Shown here: piece by piece, positions 1-7,405 of the stretch
How positions within the stretch are numbered: position 1 is the first letter of the stretch
Layout: each line of letters begins with the position of its first letter
Origin: Marivita sp041725935
GTDB taxonomy: Bacteria; Pseudomonadota; Alphaproteobacteria; Rhodobacterales; Rhodobacteraceae
Assembly: GCA_041725935.1 (NCBI GenBank)
Contig: JBGRQD010000002.1
Location: 1-64,000, forward strand
Direction: 5' to 3'
DNA: 64,000 bases
Translations under genes and position numbers: made by a program
The notes under the pieces: generated by a model
The model's database searches: none
Seen by the model: the letters and a program-made list of their open reading frames with translations, nothing else
Told to the model about the DNA's origin: nothing

Positions 1-4
1 GTTC

Positions 5-33
5 ATTCAAACCTCCATTTTGGAAGTTTGAAT
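5..33. other. 29-nt inverted repeat downstream of hsdR
   Basis: Arms ATTCAAAC (5-12) and GTTTGAAT (26-33) pair perfectly, and TCCA (14-17) pairs with TGGA (21-24) inside them around a TTT loop. It lies about 40 nt past the hsdR stop codon. There is no T-run beside it, so it is a poor intrinsic terminator. It could be an operator for a gene to the left of the window. Nothing else is recognisable in 1-74. Confidence 0.4.
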
Positions 34-74
34 CAGAAATCACGCCAAATGGGAATCCTGAATGTCCACAGGCC

Positions 75-2402
75 CTAATCGGAATAGAGCGTTCCCTGCA
101 TCTTGCGAAACGCGTCCTTGATAGCATCAAGCCCACCGAGCTTTACTTTGCCTTCACTGACGCTGCCGTAGCGAGCTGTCAGGAAGGTTCCGAGCTTTTT
201 CGTTGCCAGTTCGCTTTCCCCGCGTTCTTCATAGGCACTGAGGATCGCCATCAGCAGGTCTTTGGTTTCTTCGTCGGCTTTCACCATTCCCTCACTCCGC
301 ACGCTGTCGGCCCGCTCATGGCGTGTTTTCGGCTCATGGGTGAACAATATGTAGCTAAGCACATCAAACAGATCGCTATCGACGGCGTCCACAAGGCGGC
401 GGATGTCGTCGAGCCGATCCTGATCGTAACCACGATCCGAAAGCTGCTCCAGAAACCGCTCACGGTTGTCGGGATCGCTCCACATGGCGCGAAGCTGGTC
501 TTCATCGGCCACAAGGCCTTTGAGGTCACCGAACAGGCGCTCAAGAAATTCCGCCGCCGATATAGGCTTGCCTTCGGGGCTCCAATAGGTTGTTGAGGCG
601 ATGTAGGCGATCCGCCTCACACTACCATCCGATAGCTTTACGACGATCTTTTCGCGCGGCGGCTCTTCGGGACCGTCTTCGCCTGGGTTTCCGGGTTCTC
701 CTGGCCCTGGCTCTGGCCCGGTAATCGGCGGGCGAGGTTCGCCTGGCGGCTCAGGGTCAAGCGGCTCGCCATCCCACTCAGGATCGTTGAAGTTTTCGTG
801 TGCTTTCACGAAATCCCAGATCGTGAAGAAGTCCTTCCCTTCATAGGTCCGTGTTCCGCGTCCAATGATCTGCTTGAACTCGATCATGGATCGGATGGGA
901 CGCATCAGCACGATATGACGGACGTTTCGCGCATCGACTCCCGTCGAAAGCTTCTGAGAAGTCGTCAGGATCGTTGGGATCGTCTTGTCATTGTCCTGAA
1001 AGTCTCGCAGGTGCTTTTCGCCAATCGCGCCGTCATCGGCGGTGACGCGGTGGCAATAGTTCGGGTTCGTGTTGTCCTTCACCTGATTGATCAGGTCGCG
1101 CACCAACGCTGCATGATTTTGCGTGGCGCAGAAGACCAACGTCTTCTGACGCTGGTCGATCTGGCTCATGAATTCGCGCACGCGGCTGAGCTCGCGTTCT
1201 TCGATGATGATGCGGGTGTTGAAATCACTCTCGCCAAAGGCCTCGCCTTCTTCGATGTCGCCGACGATCACATCATCGCTGCCATCATAGACATACTCAT
1301 CAATCGTGCTGGCCATCTGGCGCACCTTGAACGGAGTTAAAAAGCCGTCCTCAATCCCGTCACGCAGCGCGTAAGTGTAAACGGGTTCACCGAAATAGGC
1401 GTAGGTGTCAGCGTTGTGCTTGCGCTTGGGCGTGGCTGTCAGGCCAAGCTGCGCAGCGGGTTCGAAATATTCCAGCAAGCGCCGCCATTCGCTTTCGTCC
1501 TTCGCGCCGCCACGGTGGCATTCGTCGATCACGATGAAGTCGAAGAAGTCGGGCGGATATTGCGTGTAAACGGGATCGCCTTCGCCCGTCATGAAGGTTT
1601 GGAAGATCGTGAAAAACAGGCTCGCGTTCTTAGGTGGCTTGCCGCCATTCTTACGGATCGTGTCGGGGTCGATCCGTGTGACCGCATCATTCGGAAAGGC
1701 CGAAAAGGCGTTATAGGCCTGATCGGCGAGAATGTTGCGGTCGGCGAGGAACAGGATGCGCGGGCGGCGCATTGGCTCGCCTGACAGGTTCCACTTGGCT
1801 TGGAACAGCTTCCACGCGACCTGGAAGGCGATGGAGGTCTTGCCTGTTCCTGTGGCCAGCGTCAGCAGGATGCGGCGATCACCTTTGGCGAGTGCCTCAA
1901 GTGCGGCATTGACGGCCTTGTGCTGGTAATAGCGCAGCTCCCACTTACCGCCGTCTGTCTCGAAATCCACGGCCCCGAAACGCTCCCGCCAGTCGTTGTG
2001 GGTGGCAAATGTGCGATCCCAAAGCTCGTCTGGCGTTGGGAACGGCAAGGCCATGTCAGCCTCGGCCCCCGTGGTCATGTCGATCTGATACCAACTCAAT
2101 CCGTTGGAGGCATAGGCATAGCGCGACCCAAGACGGGTGGCGTAGTCCTTGGCTTGCCCCACGCCGTTGCGGTGGCTGACGCCTGCGCGCTTGGCCTCCA
2201 GCACGGCGAGCTTCTGGCCCTTGTGGATCAGGACGTAATCGGCAGACAGCCCCTTGCCGCGTGTGCCGCCAGACTGGATGCGCCCAGGACAGATAACCTC
2301 ACGCCGGACCTTCGATCCATTCGCACCCCAGCCCGCCGCCGCAAGGACGGGGTCTATGCGCTCGGCGCGGGTATCGGCTTCGGTTTCGTTATGGATGCTC
2401 AT
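75..2402 (-). CDS. hsdR: Type I restriction enzyme, restriction/translocase subunit HsdR
   Basis: The motor and nuclease subunit of a type I restriction-modification enzyme; it pumps DNA using ATP and cuts it when the HsdMS target is unmethylated. The 775-residue protein has an N-terminal PD-(D/E)xK-like nuclease motif (Asp55, then Glu69-Ala-Lys71). Superfamily 2 helicase motifs follow: Walker A ATGTGKTS at 183-190, DECH at 293-296, TATP at 322-325, and an IIGRGTR motif VI further on. A Pro/Gly/Glu-rich linker precedes a C-terminal domain like that of EcoEI R subunits. The length fits the EcoEI/EcoAI (type IB) group better than the longer EcoKI type. It is the last gene of the hsd operon, and its ATG overlaps the stop of the preceding small gene (ATGA). 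All visible motifs are intact, so it is probably active. Confidence 0.93.
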   Translation of the reverse strand: MSIHNETEADTRAERIDPVLAAAGWGANGSKVRREVICPGRIQSGGTRGKGLSADYVLIHKGQKLAVLEAKRAGVSHRNGVGQAKDYATRLGSRYAYASNGLSWYQIDMTTGAEADMALPFPTPDELWDRTFATHNDWRERFGAVDFETDGGKWELRYYQHKAVNAALEALAKGDRRILLTLATGTGKTSIAFQVAWKLFQAKWNLSGEPMRRPRILFLADRNILADQAYNAFSAFPNDAVTRIDPDTIRKNGGKPPKNASLFFTIFQTFMTGEGDPVYTQYPPDFFDFIVIDECHRGGAKDESEWRRLLEYFEPAAQLGLTATPKRKHNADTYAYFGEPVYTYALRDGIEDGFLTPFKVRQMASTIDEYVYDGSDDVIVGDIEEGEAFGESDFNTRIIIEERELSRVREFMSQIDQRQKTLVFCATQNHAALVRDLINQVKDNTNPNYCHRVTADDGAIGEKHLRDFQDNDKTIPTILTTSQKLSTGVDARNVRHIVLMRPIRSMIEFKQIIGRGTRTYEGKDFFTIWDFVKAHENFNDPEWDGEPLDPEPPGEPRPPITGPEPGPGEPGNPGEDGPEEPPREKIVVKLSDGSVRRIAYIASTTYWSPEGKPISAAEFLERLFGDLKGLVADEDQLRAMWSDPDNRERFLEQLSDRGYDQDRLDDIRRLVDAVDSDLFDVLSYILFTHEPKTRHERADSVRSEGMVKADEETKDLLMAILSAYEERGESELATKKLGTFLTARYGSVSEGKVKLGGLDAIKDAFRKMQGTLYSD

Positions 2403-2662
2403 ATCAATCCGTCAACTTCCAGCCCCGCTGCCCCGCCTTGGCACGCCGGACACTTCCGATGATGAAAGTCCGACCCGTTTGCACCATAACGATAGCCGCA
2501 CAAATCACCATTTTCCAAACGTCTCGCGCAGACCAGAACCCAGACATATTGCATGTGGTCTGTACCCGGTCGGTCGGTACGGGCAATCAGGACCTGATCG
2601 TTGCGGCTGATGTCGCCAAGCTGGCGCTTTGATGTTCCCATGGGCGGCATTTCCTGTGTCAT
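2399..2662 (-). CDS. Small Cys4 (zinc-ribbon-like) protein inside the hsd operon
   Basis: An 87-residue protein encoded between hsdS and hsdR. Its start overlaps the hsdS stop and its stop overlaps the hsdR start, both as ATGA, so translation is probably coupled. Cysteines at 45, 55, 71 and 74 (the last two in KCPACQGG) suggest a small zinc-binding fold. The Y/G-A-N-G-S-D-F-H segment before the last Cys pair recalls short conserved hypothetical proteins that I associate with plasmids and restriction loci. No enzyme motif is visible. A role in assembling, controlling or anchoring the RM complex is inferred only from its place in the operon. Confidence 0.8.
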   Translation of the reverse strand: MTQEMPPMGTSKRQLGDISRNDQVLIARTDRPGTDHMQYVWVLVCARRLENGDLCGYRYGANGSDFHHRKCPACQGGAAGLEVDGLI

Positions 2663-3834
2663 GTTAATTCGCCCGCGAAGGCTTTCTGCAAAAGGGATTG
2701 GCGGAGATCGTCGAGGTCTTGGAGTTTACAGCGATAGGCTCCCTGAAGCTTCTTTGCCTCCTGATCAATCTGCAGGAAGCGGGAGACTAAGTTTCGCTGA
2801 ACGTCCAACGGCGGTAGTGCGATCTTTATCGAATTGAAGCGTGACTTGTTTACGATTGGAACAGTGGTGCCGCCCGCCAGAGCTTCGAGCTGTCGGCGAA
2901 ACGATGAAGAATAGGCTTGATAGAACATGAACTCAGGCAAAGCCTTTGATCGGTTTGGCTGGATCGAGTTGATTTGCTGATTAAATGCTACGTCGGTTAT
3001 GGCAAGCCCAACCTTGCCCAAGATACCGATGCAAGAAACCAGCACCGAACCGGCAGGGGCTATCCTCGCGACCTGCCCTCCCTTTTTGCTAAGACCGTCA
3101 GCGGTTTCTCCGATTTCTTGATTGAGAAGTTCCGGTGGCTTCACGAAGGAAACAGCGTCACCGTAGAGTTCTTTTTGACCTTTTGGGGGGGTGCTCCCCG
3201 TAGACGTCGTAAAGGCATCTCCTACTGGCAAGACTTCCCATTCTGTTGCGCTCTTGTTCAGAGCGTCTGAAAGGCTGGTCTCAAACAACTCCCGCGCATT
3301 TTGGAGGTTGGCTTCGGCGTGGGCGCGGGCGCGGGTCAGACCCTCGAAGGCGTCGTCCAGAACCGCAACAATCCGTTCTTGTTCTTCGAGCGGCGGGAGA
3401 TGCACCTTGATTGAGTTAAAGCGCGACTTATTCACGATTGAGACAGTCGTTCCCGCCGCCAATGCATCCAATTGCTCTCTGAACTGCGGAGACAAGGTCT
3501 GATAGAAAGTGAACCTAGGCAGAGCTAAAGATGGGTCTGGGTAGATCGCATTGATCTGCTGATTGAAGGCCAAAGGACGGGTCGCCAGCCCGATTTTTCC
3601 CAGATTGCCAATACAGGACACTAGCACACTGCCTTCGGGCGCAACTCGTGCGACCGCTGCACCGCTTTCCGTCAAACCGTCGCTTGCGCTAGACACGTCG
3701 CCATCCGTCAACTCAGGCGGCTTAACTAGCGGAATATCTTGTCCATAGAAATGGGCAGCGCTCTTGGACGGCGTGTTTCCCGTTACAGTCTGGAATGCTT
3801 CACCAATTTCTCTAAGATTCCACCCTGCCTTCAC
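2659..3834 (-). CDS. hsdS: Type I restriction enzyme, specificity subunit HsdS
   Basis: The DNA-recognition subunit that directs HsdM and HsdR to a bipartite target. The 391-residue protein has the usual layout: target-recognition domain (TRD) 1 at about 16-149, a conserved helical spacer to about 200, TRD2 at about 209-343, then a second helical region. Unusually, the two TRDs are close copies of each other, sharing VKPPEL, GSVLVSCIG, AFNQQIN and IVNKSRFNSIK; by hand count about 82 of 137 aligned positions are identical. The start codon is GTG at 3834 and overlaps the hsdM stop (GTGA). HsdS proteins normally carry two different TRDs, so this one probably recognises a palindromic or near-palindromic split site. 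Confidence 0.93.
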   Translation of the reverse strand: MKAGWNLREIGEAFQTVTGNTPSKSAAHFYGQDIPLVKPPELTDGDVSSASDGLTESGAAVARVAPEGSVLVSCIGNLGKIGLATRPLAFNQQINAIYPDPSLALPRFTFYQTLSPQFREQLDALAAGTTVSIVNKSRFNSIKVHLPPLEEQERIVAVLDDAFEGLTRARAHAEANLQNARELFETSLSDALNKSATEWEVLPVGDAFTTSTGSTPPKGQKELYGDAVSFVKPPELLNQEIGETADGLSKKGGQVARIAPAGSVLVSCIGILGKVGLAITDVAFNQQINSIQPNRSKALPEFMFYQAYSSSFRRQLEALAGGTTVPIVNKSRFNSIKIALPPLDVQRNLVSRFLQIDQEAKKLQGAYRCKLQDLDDLRQSLLQKAFAGELT

Positions 3835-5279
3835 AGCATCCCCCGAATGTCTTCGAGGATTTGCGCCGTTTCGGCATCCCGCGCCAGCATGTCGGCGATG
3901 ATCGCTTCGGGGCTGCGCAGCGCCTCGGCCTCGGGCGCGTTGGGGTTCTTGACCGACAGGTCATATGTCGCCTCGTCCAGATCGGCGCGATTTACGATCC
4001 AACTTTTTGGCCCGTTGGGCCGAGTGCGTTGCAGTTCCACGAATTCCGCCAGATCATTGTCGTTCAGCGGGTTTGTCTTGCCCATGCTGCGCCCAGGATC
4101 GAGCTGATAAAACCAGATATCCCGCGTCGGTGCGCCCTTTTCAAAGAACAGCACCACGGTCTTGACCCCCGCCCCCTGAAACGTGCCTTGCGGGCAATCG
4201 AGGATGGTATGCAGCTCTGCCGCCTCCAGCAGTTCCTTGCGCAGGGCGACACTGGCGTTGTCGGTGTTGCTGAGGAAGGTGTTCTTGATCACCACGGCGG
4301 CACGCCCGCCTGCCTTCAGCTTGCGGATGAAGTGTTGCAGGAACAGGTAAGCCGTCTCGCCCGTGCGGATCGGGAAGTTCTGTTGCACCTCGCGCCGCTC
4401 GCCGCCGCCGAAGGGGGGATTGGCGAGGATGATGTCGTGGCGGTCCTTTTCCTGAATATCCATCACGTTCTCATTGAGCGTGTTGGAGTGGATCAGGTTC
4501 GGGGCCTCGATCCCGTGAAGGACCATGTTCATGATGCCGATGATATAGGCGAGGCCCTTCTTTTCCTGACCATAGAAGGTCTTGGTTTGCAGGGTCTCGT
4601 AGTCAGAGGCCGACAGATTATCGGTGCGCATGTAGTCGTAAGCTTCGCAAAGGAAGCCCGCAGAGCCGACAGCGCCGTCATAGATCGTCTCGCCGATCTT
4701 GGGGTTCGTGACTTTGATCATCGCGCGGATTAGTGGGCGCGGCGTGTAGTATTCGCCACCGTTGCGGCCCGCGTTGCCCATGCGCTTGATGCGTGTTTCG
4801 TAAAGAGAGGAAAGTTCGTGCCGCTCTTCCTGTGTGCCAAAGGATAGGCTGTCGATTTGTTCCAGAACGTCGCGCAGGATATAGCCTGAACGGAATTTGT
4901 TGCGCAGTTCGTTGAAAACCTCGCCGATCTTGTAATTGATCGTATCCGGGCTGGTCGCGGATTGGTGGAAGGACGCTAGATAGGGGAATAATTCCTGATC
5001 AACGAACTTGATAAGGTCATCGCCGATGCGCGCAGTGTTGTGGTCAAACTCGTCCCCGTTTTTTGGGGCGGCCCATTTATCCCAACGGAATTCGCCATCG
5101 ATGATTGGGGTGTAATCTTCGCCGTTAAGTTCGGCGCGATCACCGCGCTCGGTTTCGAGGTCGTGCAGGTATTTCAGGAACAAGACCCATGAGGTCTGTT
5201 CGACATAATCGAGTTCGTTGGCGATGCCCTCTTCTGCGCGCAGGTCTCGTTCGATTTTGTTAAATGCGCTCTCGTACAA
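3831..5279 (-). CDS. hsdM: Type I restriction enzyme, N6-adenine methyltransferase subunit HsdM
   Basis: Methylates adenine in the site chosen by HsdS, protecting host DNA; M2S is also the core of the nuclease complex. I place the start at TTG 5279, because homologues begin with a Met-Tyr-Glu segment matching the sequence from there (YESAFNKIERDL) and an AAAGGG lies just upstream. An open frame reaches 5447 but overlaps the preceding gene. From the TTG the protein has 482 residues: an N-terminal HsdM helical domain, GEYYTPR at 175-181, the S-adenosylmethionine loop DGAVGSAGF at 201-209 and the catalytic NPPFGG at 287-292. It is the first enzyme gene of the operon, 25 nt after the ribbon-helix-helix gene. 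Confidence 0.92.
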   Translation of the reverse strand: MYESAFNKIERDLRAEEGIANELDYVEQTSWVLFLKYLHDLETERGDRAELNGEDYTPIIDGEFRWDKWAAPKNGDEFDHNTARIGDDLIKFVDQELFPYLASFHQSATSPDTINYKIGEVFNELRNKFRSGYILRDVLEQIDSLSFGTQEERHELSSLYETRIKRMGNAGRNGGEYYTPRPLIRAMIKVTNPKIGETIYDGAVGSAGFLCEAYDYMRTDNLSASDYETLQTKTFYGQEKKGLAYIIGIMNMVLHGIEAPNLIHSNTLNENVMDIQEKDRHDIILANPPFGGGERREVQQNFPIRTGETAYLFLQHFIRKLKAGGRAAVVIKNTFLSNTDNASVALRKELLEAAELHTILDCPQGTFQGAGVKTVVLFFEKGAPTRDIWFYQLDPGRSMGKTNPLNDNDLAEFVELQRTRPNGPKSWIVNRADLDEATYDLSVKNPNAPEAEALRSPEAIIADMLARDAETAQILEDIRGML

Positions 5280-5304
5280 TTTCGCTGCACCCTTTCTCAG
5301 GCAA

Positions 5305-5505
5305 TTAGTCGCCCTTTGTTTCTTTTGCTCGTTGCCCCTGCGCGCCATCATTTGATGGCTCGTGCTTGTGCAGGCTGACATAGTCACGCATGAAAGCACG
5401 AAGGACTTGCGCTGCTGGCAAGTCTTGCGCGCGACAAGCTTCAACAAATTCTTCTCTTAGGGTGCGTTCCACACGGATACGCATTCCCGCGTCTTTCTCT
5501 GACAT
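5305..5505 (-). CDS. Small ribbon-helix-helix-type DNA-binding protein at the head of the hsd operon
   Basis: Starting at ATG 5503-5505 the product has 66 residues. The segment MRIRVERTLREEFVEACRA, followed by a second helix (AAQVLRAFMRDYV), matches the beta-strand plus two-helix pattern of ribbon-helix-helix antitoxins and plasmid repressors such as ParD, RelB and CopG. A longer frame to 5664 contains no family-like sequence and I reject it. There is no toxin gene next to it; the neighbour is hsdM, 25 nt downstream. I infer that it autoregulates the RM operon, perhaps through the dyads just upstream and the TTGTA-N-TACAA array near 6,010-6,090. Confidence 0.75.
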   Translation of the reverse strand: MSEKDAGMRIRVERTLREEFVEACRAQDLPAAQVLRAFMRDYVSLHKHEPSNDGAQGQRAKETKGD

Positions 5506-5512
5506 TTCAGAA

Positions 5513-5563
5513 GTGTAACCAGTGGATACACATTTGTGAAGCTTTTTCGCGCGGGCGAAAAAG
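5513..5563. promoter_or_regulatory. Two dyads immediately upstream of the ribbon-helix-helix/hsd operon
   Basis: GTGTA (5513-5517) and TACAC (5527-5531) form a short dyad 8 nt upstream of the ATG at 5505. Next to it, CTTTTTCGC (5542-5550) and GCGAAAAAG (5555-5563) are perfect 9-bp arms around a GCGG loop. The T-run is in the 5' arm on either strand, so the second element is not a normal terminator. Both are candidate operator or attenuator sites for the operon to the left. Confidence 0.4.
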
Positions 5564-6003
5564 TGGCAGGAAGGCGGGTTCGGGTTCAGCGGCGATACGC
5601 TGGCGGCATCCAAGCGGCGGTCGTTTGGTCGAGGGTGTCGGGTCGCGAAAGGCCTGATCGGCATTCAATCCGCGCAGGGTTGGTTTGGATGAAATCCTCT
5701 CCATGAAATGGTTATGGGGGTATCGGGGGCAGCAGGAACGCTTCCCTGATCGGTGGTCAATCAAGCAGTTGATTGTGCATGGTTCGGTGTAGGTGGAGAG
5801 GCAGTTCTCCAAGCCCTACGAGTGGGGTTCAGGGGGCGCGAAAGCCCCTGATCTTCCTGAAAGGATCGATGGGTGCAGGGAGAGCGAAGTCTCCTTGCGA
5901 GTGGTGAAACGGCGATACGTTCTGCTGGCCTGAATTCCGCTCAATGCGGGTGAAGGCCAGAGCCTGGGGGATGCAACGGGGGCGCGCAGCGAGCCCCCTT
6001 GCC
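5564..6003. other. Gene-free, hairpin-rich region of the island (candidate structured RNA or transfer/replication site)
   Basis: No convincing coding sequence exists between 5506 and 6119. Instead there is a run of stem-loops: 5758-5775 (CAATCAA/TTGATTG), 5789-5819 (nested, with TGGAGA/TCTCCA inside an outer pairing), 5830-5850 (CAGGGG/CCCCTG), 5875-5898 (GGAGA/TCTCC), 5925-5960 (CTGGCCT/AGGCCAG enclosing CCGC/GCGG) and 5978-5998 (GGGGGC/GCCCCC). CGGCGATACG occurs twice, near 5590 and 5910. A long structured leader, a non-coding RNA or an oriT-like site would all fit. I recognise no known RNA family. Confidence 0.5.
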
Positions 6004-6091
6004 AAGATGTTTTGTACTACAAAACACATCTTGCAGTACGCCTTCGGCTCTTTTCGGGCTTTGTACTACAAAGACATTATTGTATTACAAT
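6004..6091. promoter_or_regulatory. Array of three TTGTA-N-TACAA near-palindromes (candidate operators)
   Basis: Three sites share the core TTGTA-N-TACAA: 6009-6025 (8-bp arms GTTTTGTA/TACAAAAC), 6059-6073 (7-bp arms) and 6079-6091 (6-bp arms). Their centres are 6017, 6066 and 6085. The first extends into a longer imperfect hairpin, 6004-6033. They resemble the relO-type operators bound by RelB-like ribbon-helix-helix repressors. They lie between the phosphatase gene stop and the hairpin region, upstream of the ribbon-helix-helix/hsd operon on the minus strand. Confidence 0.5.
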
Positions 6092-6119
6092 GACTTGCGC
6101 TGATCCAAAAGCTGCCTGA

Positions 6120-6461
6120 TCACGCCTTGCCCGTCATTTTGTCCAGACGGTGTGTGACTTTCGATTTTAGCAACTCAATCAGCTCTGGATCGCCGCGCTC
6201 ATATTCATCAGGAATGTTGAGTGTGATGATCCTGCTGTCTGCTGGGCGATTTTTCTTGAACTTTCGCCTGATCCATTCGCGATGGTGGTTTTCCATGACG
6301 ATGATCAGATCAACGCTCGCCACAAGCTCCGCTGTCAACGGATTGGGCGCGTTCGCATCCGTGCCAGCCGACATCGCCTCAATGCCAGGGTAGTCCCTGA
6401 ACACATCTTCAGCGGTCGGGCTTCGCAGCTTATTGGCGGTGCAAACGAACAGGACTTTCAT
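6120..6461 (-). CDS. Predicted low-molecular-weight protein tyrosine phosphatase (COG4551 type)
   Basis: The protein opens MKVLFVCTANKLRSPTAE, which contains the P-loop Cys-x5-Arg-Ser (CTANKLRS) typical of phosphatases of this fold. LNIPDEYERGDPELIELLKSKV near the C-terminus matches the small predicted tyrosine phosphatases of COG4551. I start at ATG 6461, where homologues begin; an in-frame ATG at 6479 adds six residues and neither start has a strong ribosome-binding site. It would hydrolyse phosphotyrosine or a similar phosphoester in the cytoplasm; the substrate is unknown. It follows an unknown regulator-like gene by about 26 nt and probably shares its transcript. Such genes are common cargo on mobile elements. 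Confidence 0.75.
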   Translation of the reverse strand: MKVLFVCTANKLRSPTAEDVFRDYPGIEAMSAGTDANAPNPLTAELVASVDLIIVMENHHREWIRRKFKKNRPADSRIITLNIPDEYERGDPELIELLKSKVTHRLDKMTGKA

Positions 6462-6505
6462 GGGGCGAGTATACCGCATAATGCTGCGTTGCGGAATCCC
6501 CGTTT

Positions 6506-7309
6506 TCAGGCGTCGTCAATGTCTTCAACCTTCACCAGCTCCACTTCATAGTCGGGATCAAAATCCCGCCTCGCAAATTGCGGGCGTAGGGATTTAGGTT
6601 CGCCGCCGTTGATCGTCAGGAACCCGACCAAGCGTCCGATATTTTCGACGGGCCGCTTCAACTGGCAAAAGCGGCTTTCGTTCTCCGATTTCGTTACCAT
6701 CAGAAACCCACCTCGCCCGAACGGAATGACAACGCCCGCGTTGACCATCGCCGACGGCATTTCTGGAAACATCGTGATATCCGGCTCAACCATAGGGTTG
6801 ATCACAGATTCACCAACCAACAGCGCATTGCTGCGCTCAAGTGGCGTCATTGTTATGCGTGCAAAAGCAATGCGCATTGGAATTTTTGGCCAGTCGGGCG
6901 CGGATGCTGGAAAATTCGGGAACCGTAGATCGGGAAGAGAGACGGGTTTGATGGGTTTGAGATAGGCTTCATAGCCTCCAACCAAACCCGACAAGTCGGC
7001 TGACTCATCGTCTGCTTGTGAGAAGAGCCGCGCCACGGCTATCGCGCTTTCCTCGACATCTTCGGACGCGACTTGATTGAGGTATTCTTCAACGGCGGCA
7101 ATAAAATCGGATGTCTGCCGTTTCTCCGCTTTCAAAAAGCGCTCAACACGCTTCCGCCCGCCATCGTAGGCAGTGGCAAAGCCTGTCACTTCCACGATTT
7201 GATCCGATATTTTTTGCGGGCTGAGCCTATAGCGCGCGGCATGCGCTCGCAGTCGCTGGCGCAGGTTGGCGCGCTCCTTGTCCGTGAATTCGTTCGTCTT
7301 TCGCGCCAT
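6506..7309 (-). CDS. Unknown island protein with an N-terminal helix-turn-helix-like region
   Basis: I start at ATG 7309 (MARKTNEFTDKERANLRQRL), giving 267 residues. The frame runs to 7387, but the extra 26 residues look non-coding. Residues about 13-65 are helical, with RLSPQKISDQI followed by KRVERFLKAEK, resembling a small DNA-binding helix-turn-helix region. The remainder (about 110-267) is a Pro-rich linker and a beta-rich domain I do not recognise. It is encoded just upstream of the tyrosine phosphatase and divergent from the coupling-protein gene. A repressor or sensor role is a guess from layout only. Confidence 0.6.
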   Translation of the reverse strand: MARKTNEFTDKERANLRQRLRAHAARYRLSPQKISDQIVEVTGFATAYDGGRKRVERFLKAEKRQTSDFIAAVEEYLNQVASEDVEESAIAVARLFSQADDESADLSGLVGGYEAYLKPIKPVSLPDLRFPNFPASAPDWPKIPMRIAFARITMTPLERSNALLVGESVINPMVEPDITMFPEMPSAMVNAGVVIPFGRGGFLMVTKSENESRFCQLKRPVENIGRLVGFLTINGGEPKSLRPQFARRDFDPDYEVELVKVEDIDDA

Positions 7310-7405
7310 CAGCGTGTCCAGCTTGTGTCCAGGCCAAACGCGAGAACAACGACTATGTGAGTTCCAGAAGACAAGACGACCCTGCACGGCGTCTCAAGTC
7401 AATGG

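Noticed and set aside
5305..5505. Toxin-antitoxin pair based on the ribbon-helix-helix protein
   Set aside because: No toxin gene is adjacent; the next gene is hsdM. A regulatory role in the RM operon is simpler.
5542..5563. Hairpin with A/T-rich arms as a terminator
   Set aside because: The T-run is in the 5' arm on both strands and no T-run follows the stem, so termination is unlikely.
5829..6029. 66-codon minus-strand frame in the hairpin block
   Set aside because: It starts inside a palindrome, spans several stem-loops, has no ribosome-binding site and no family-like sequence.
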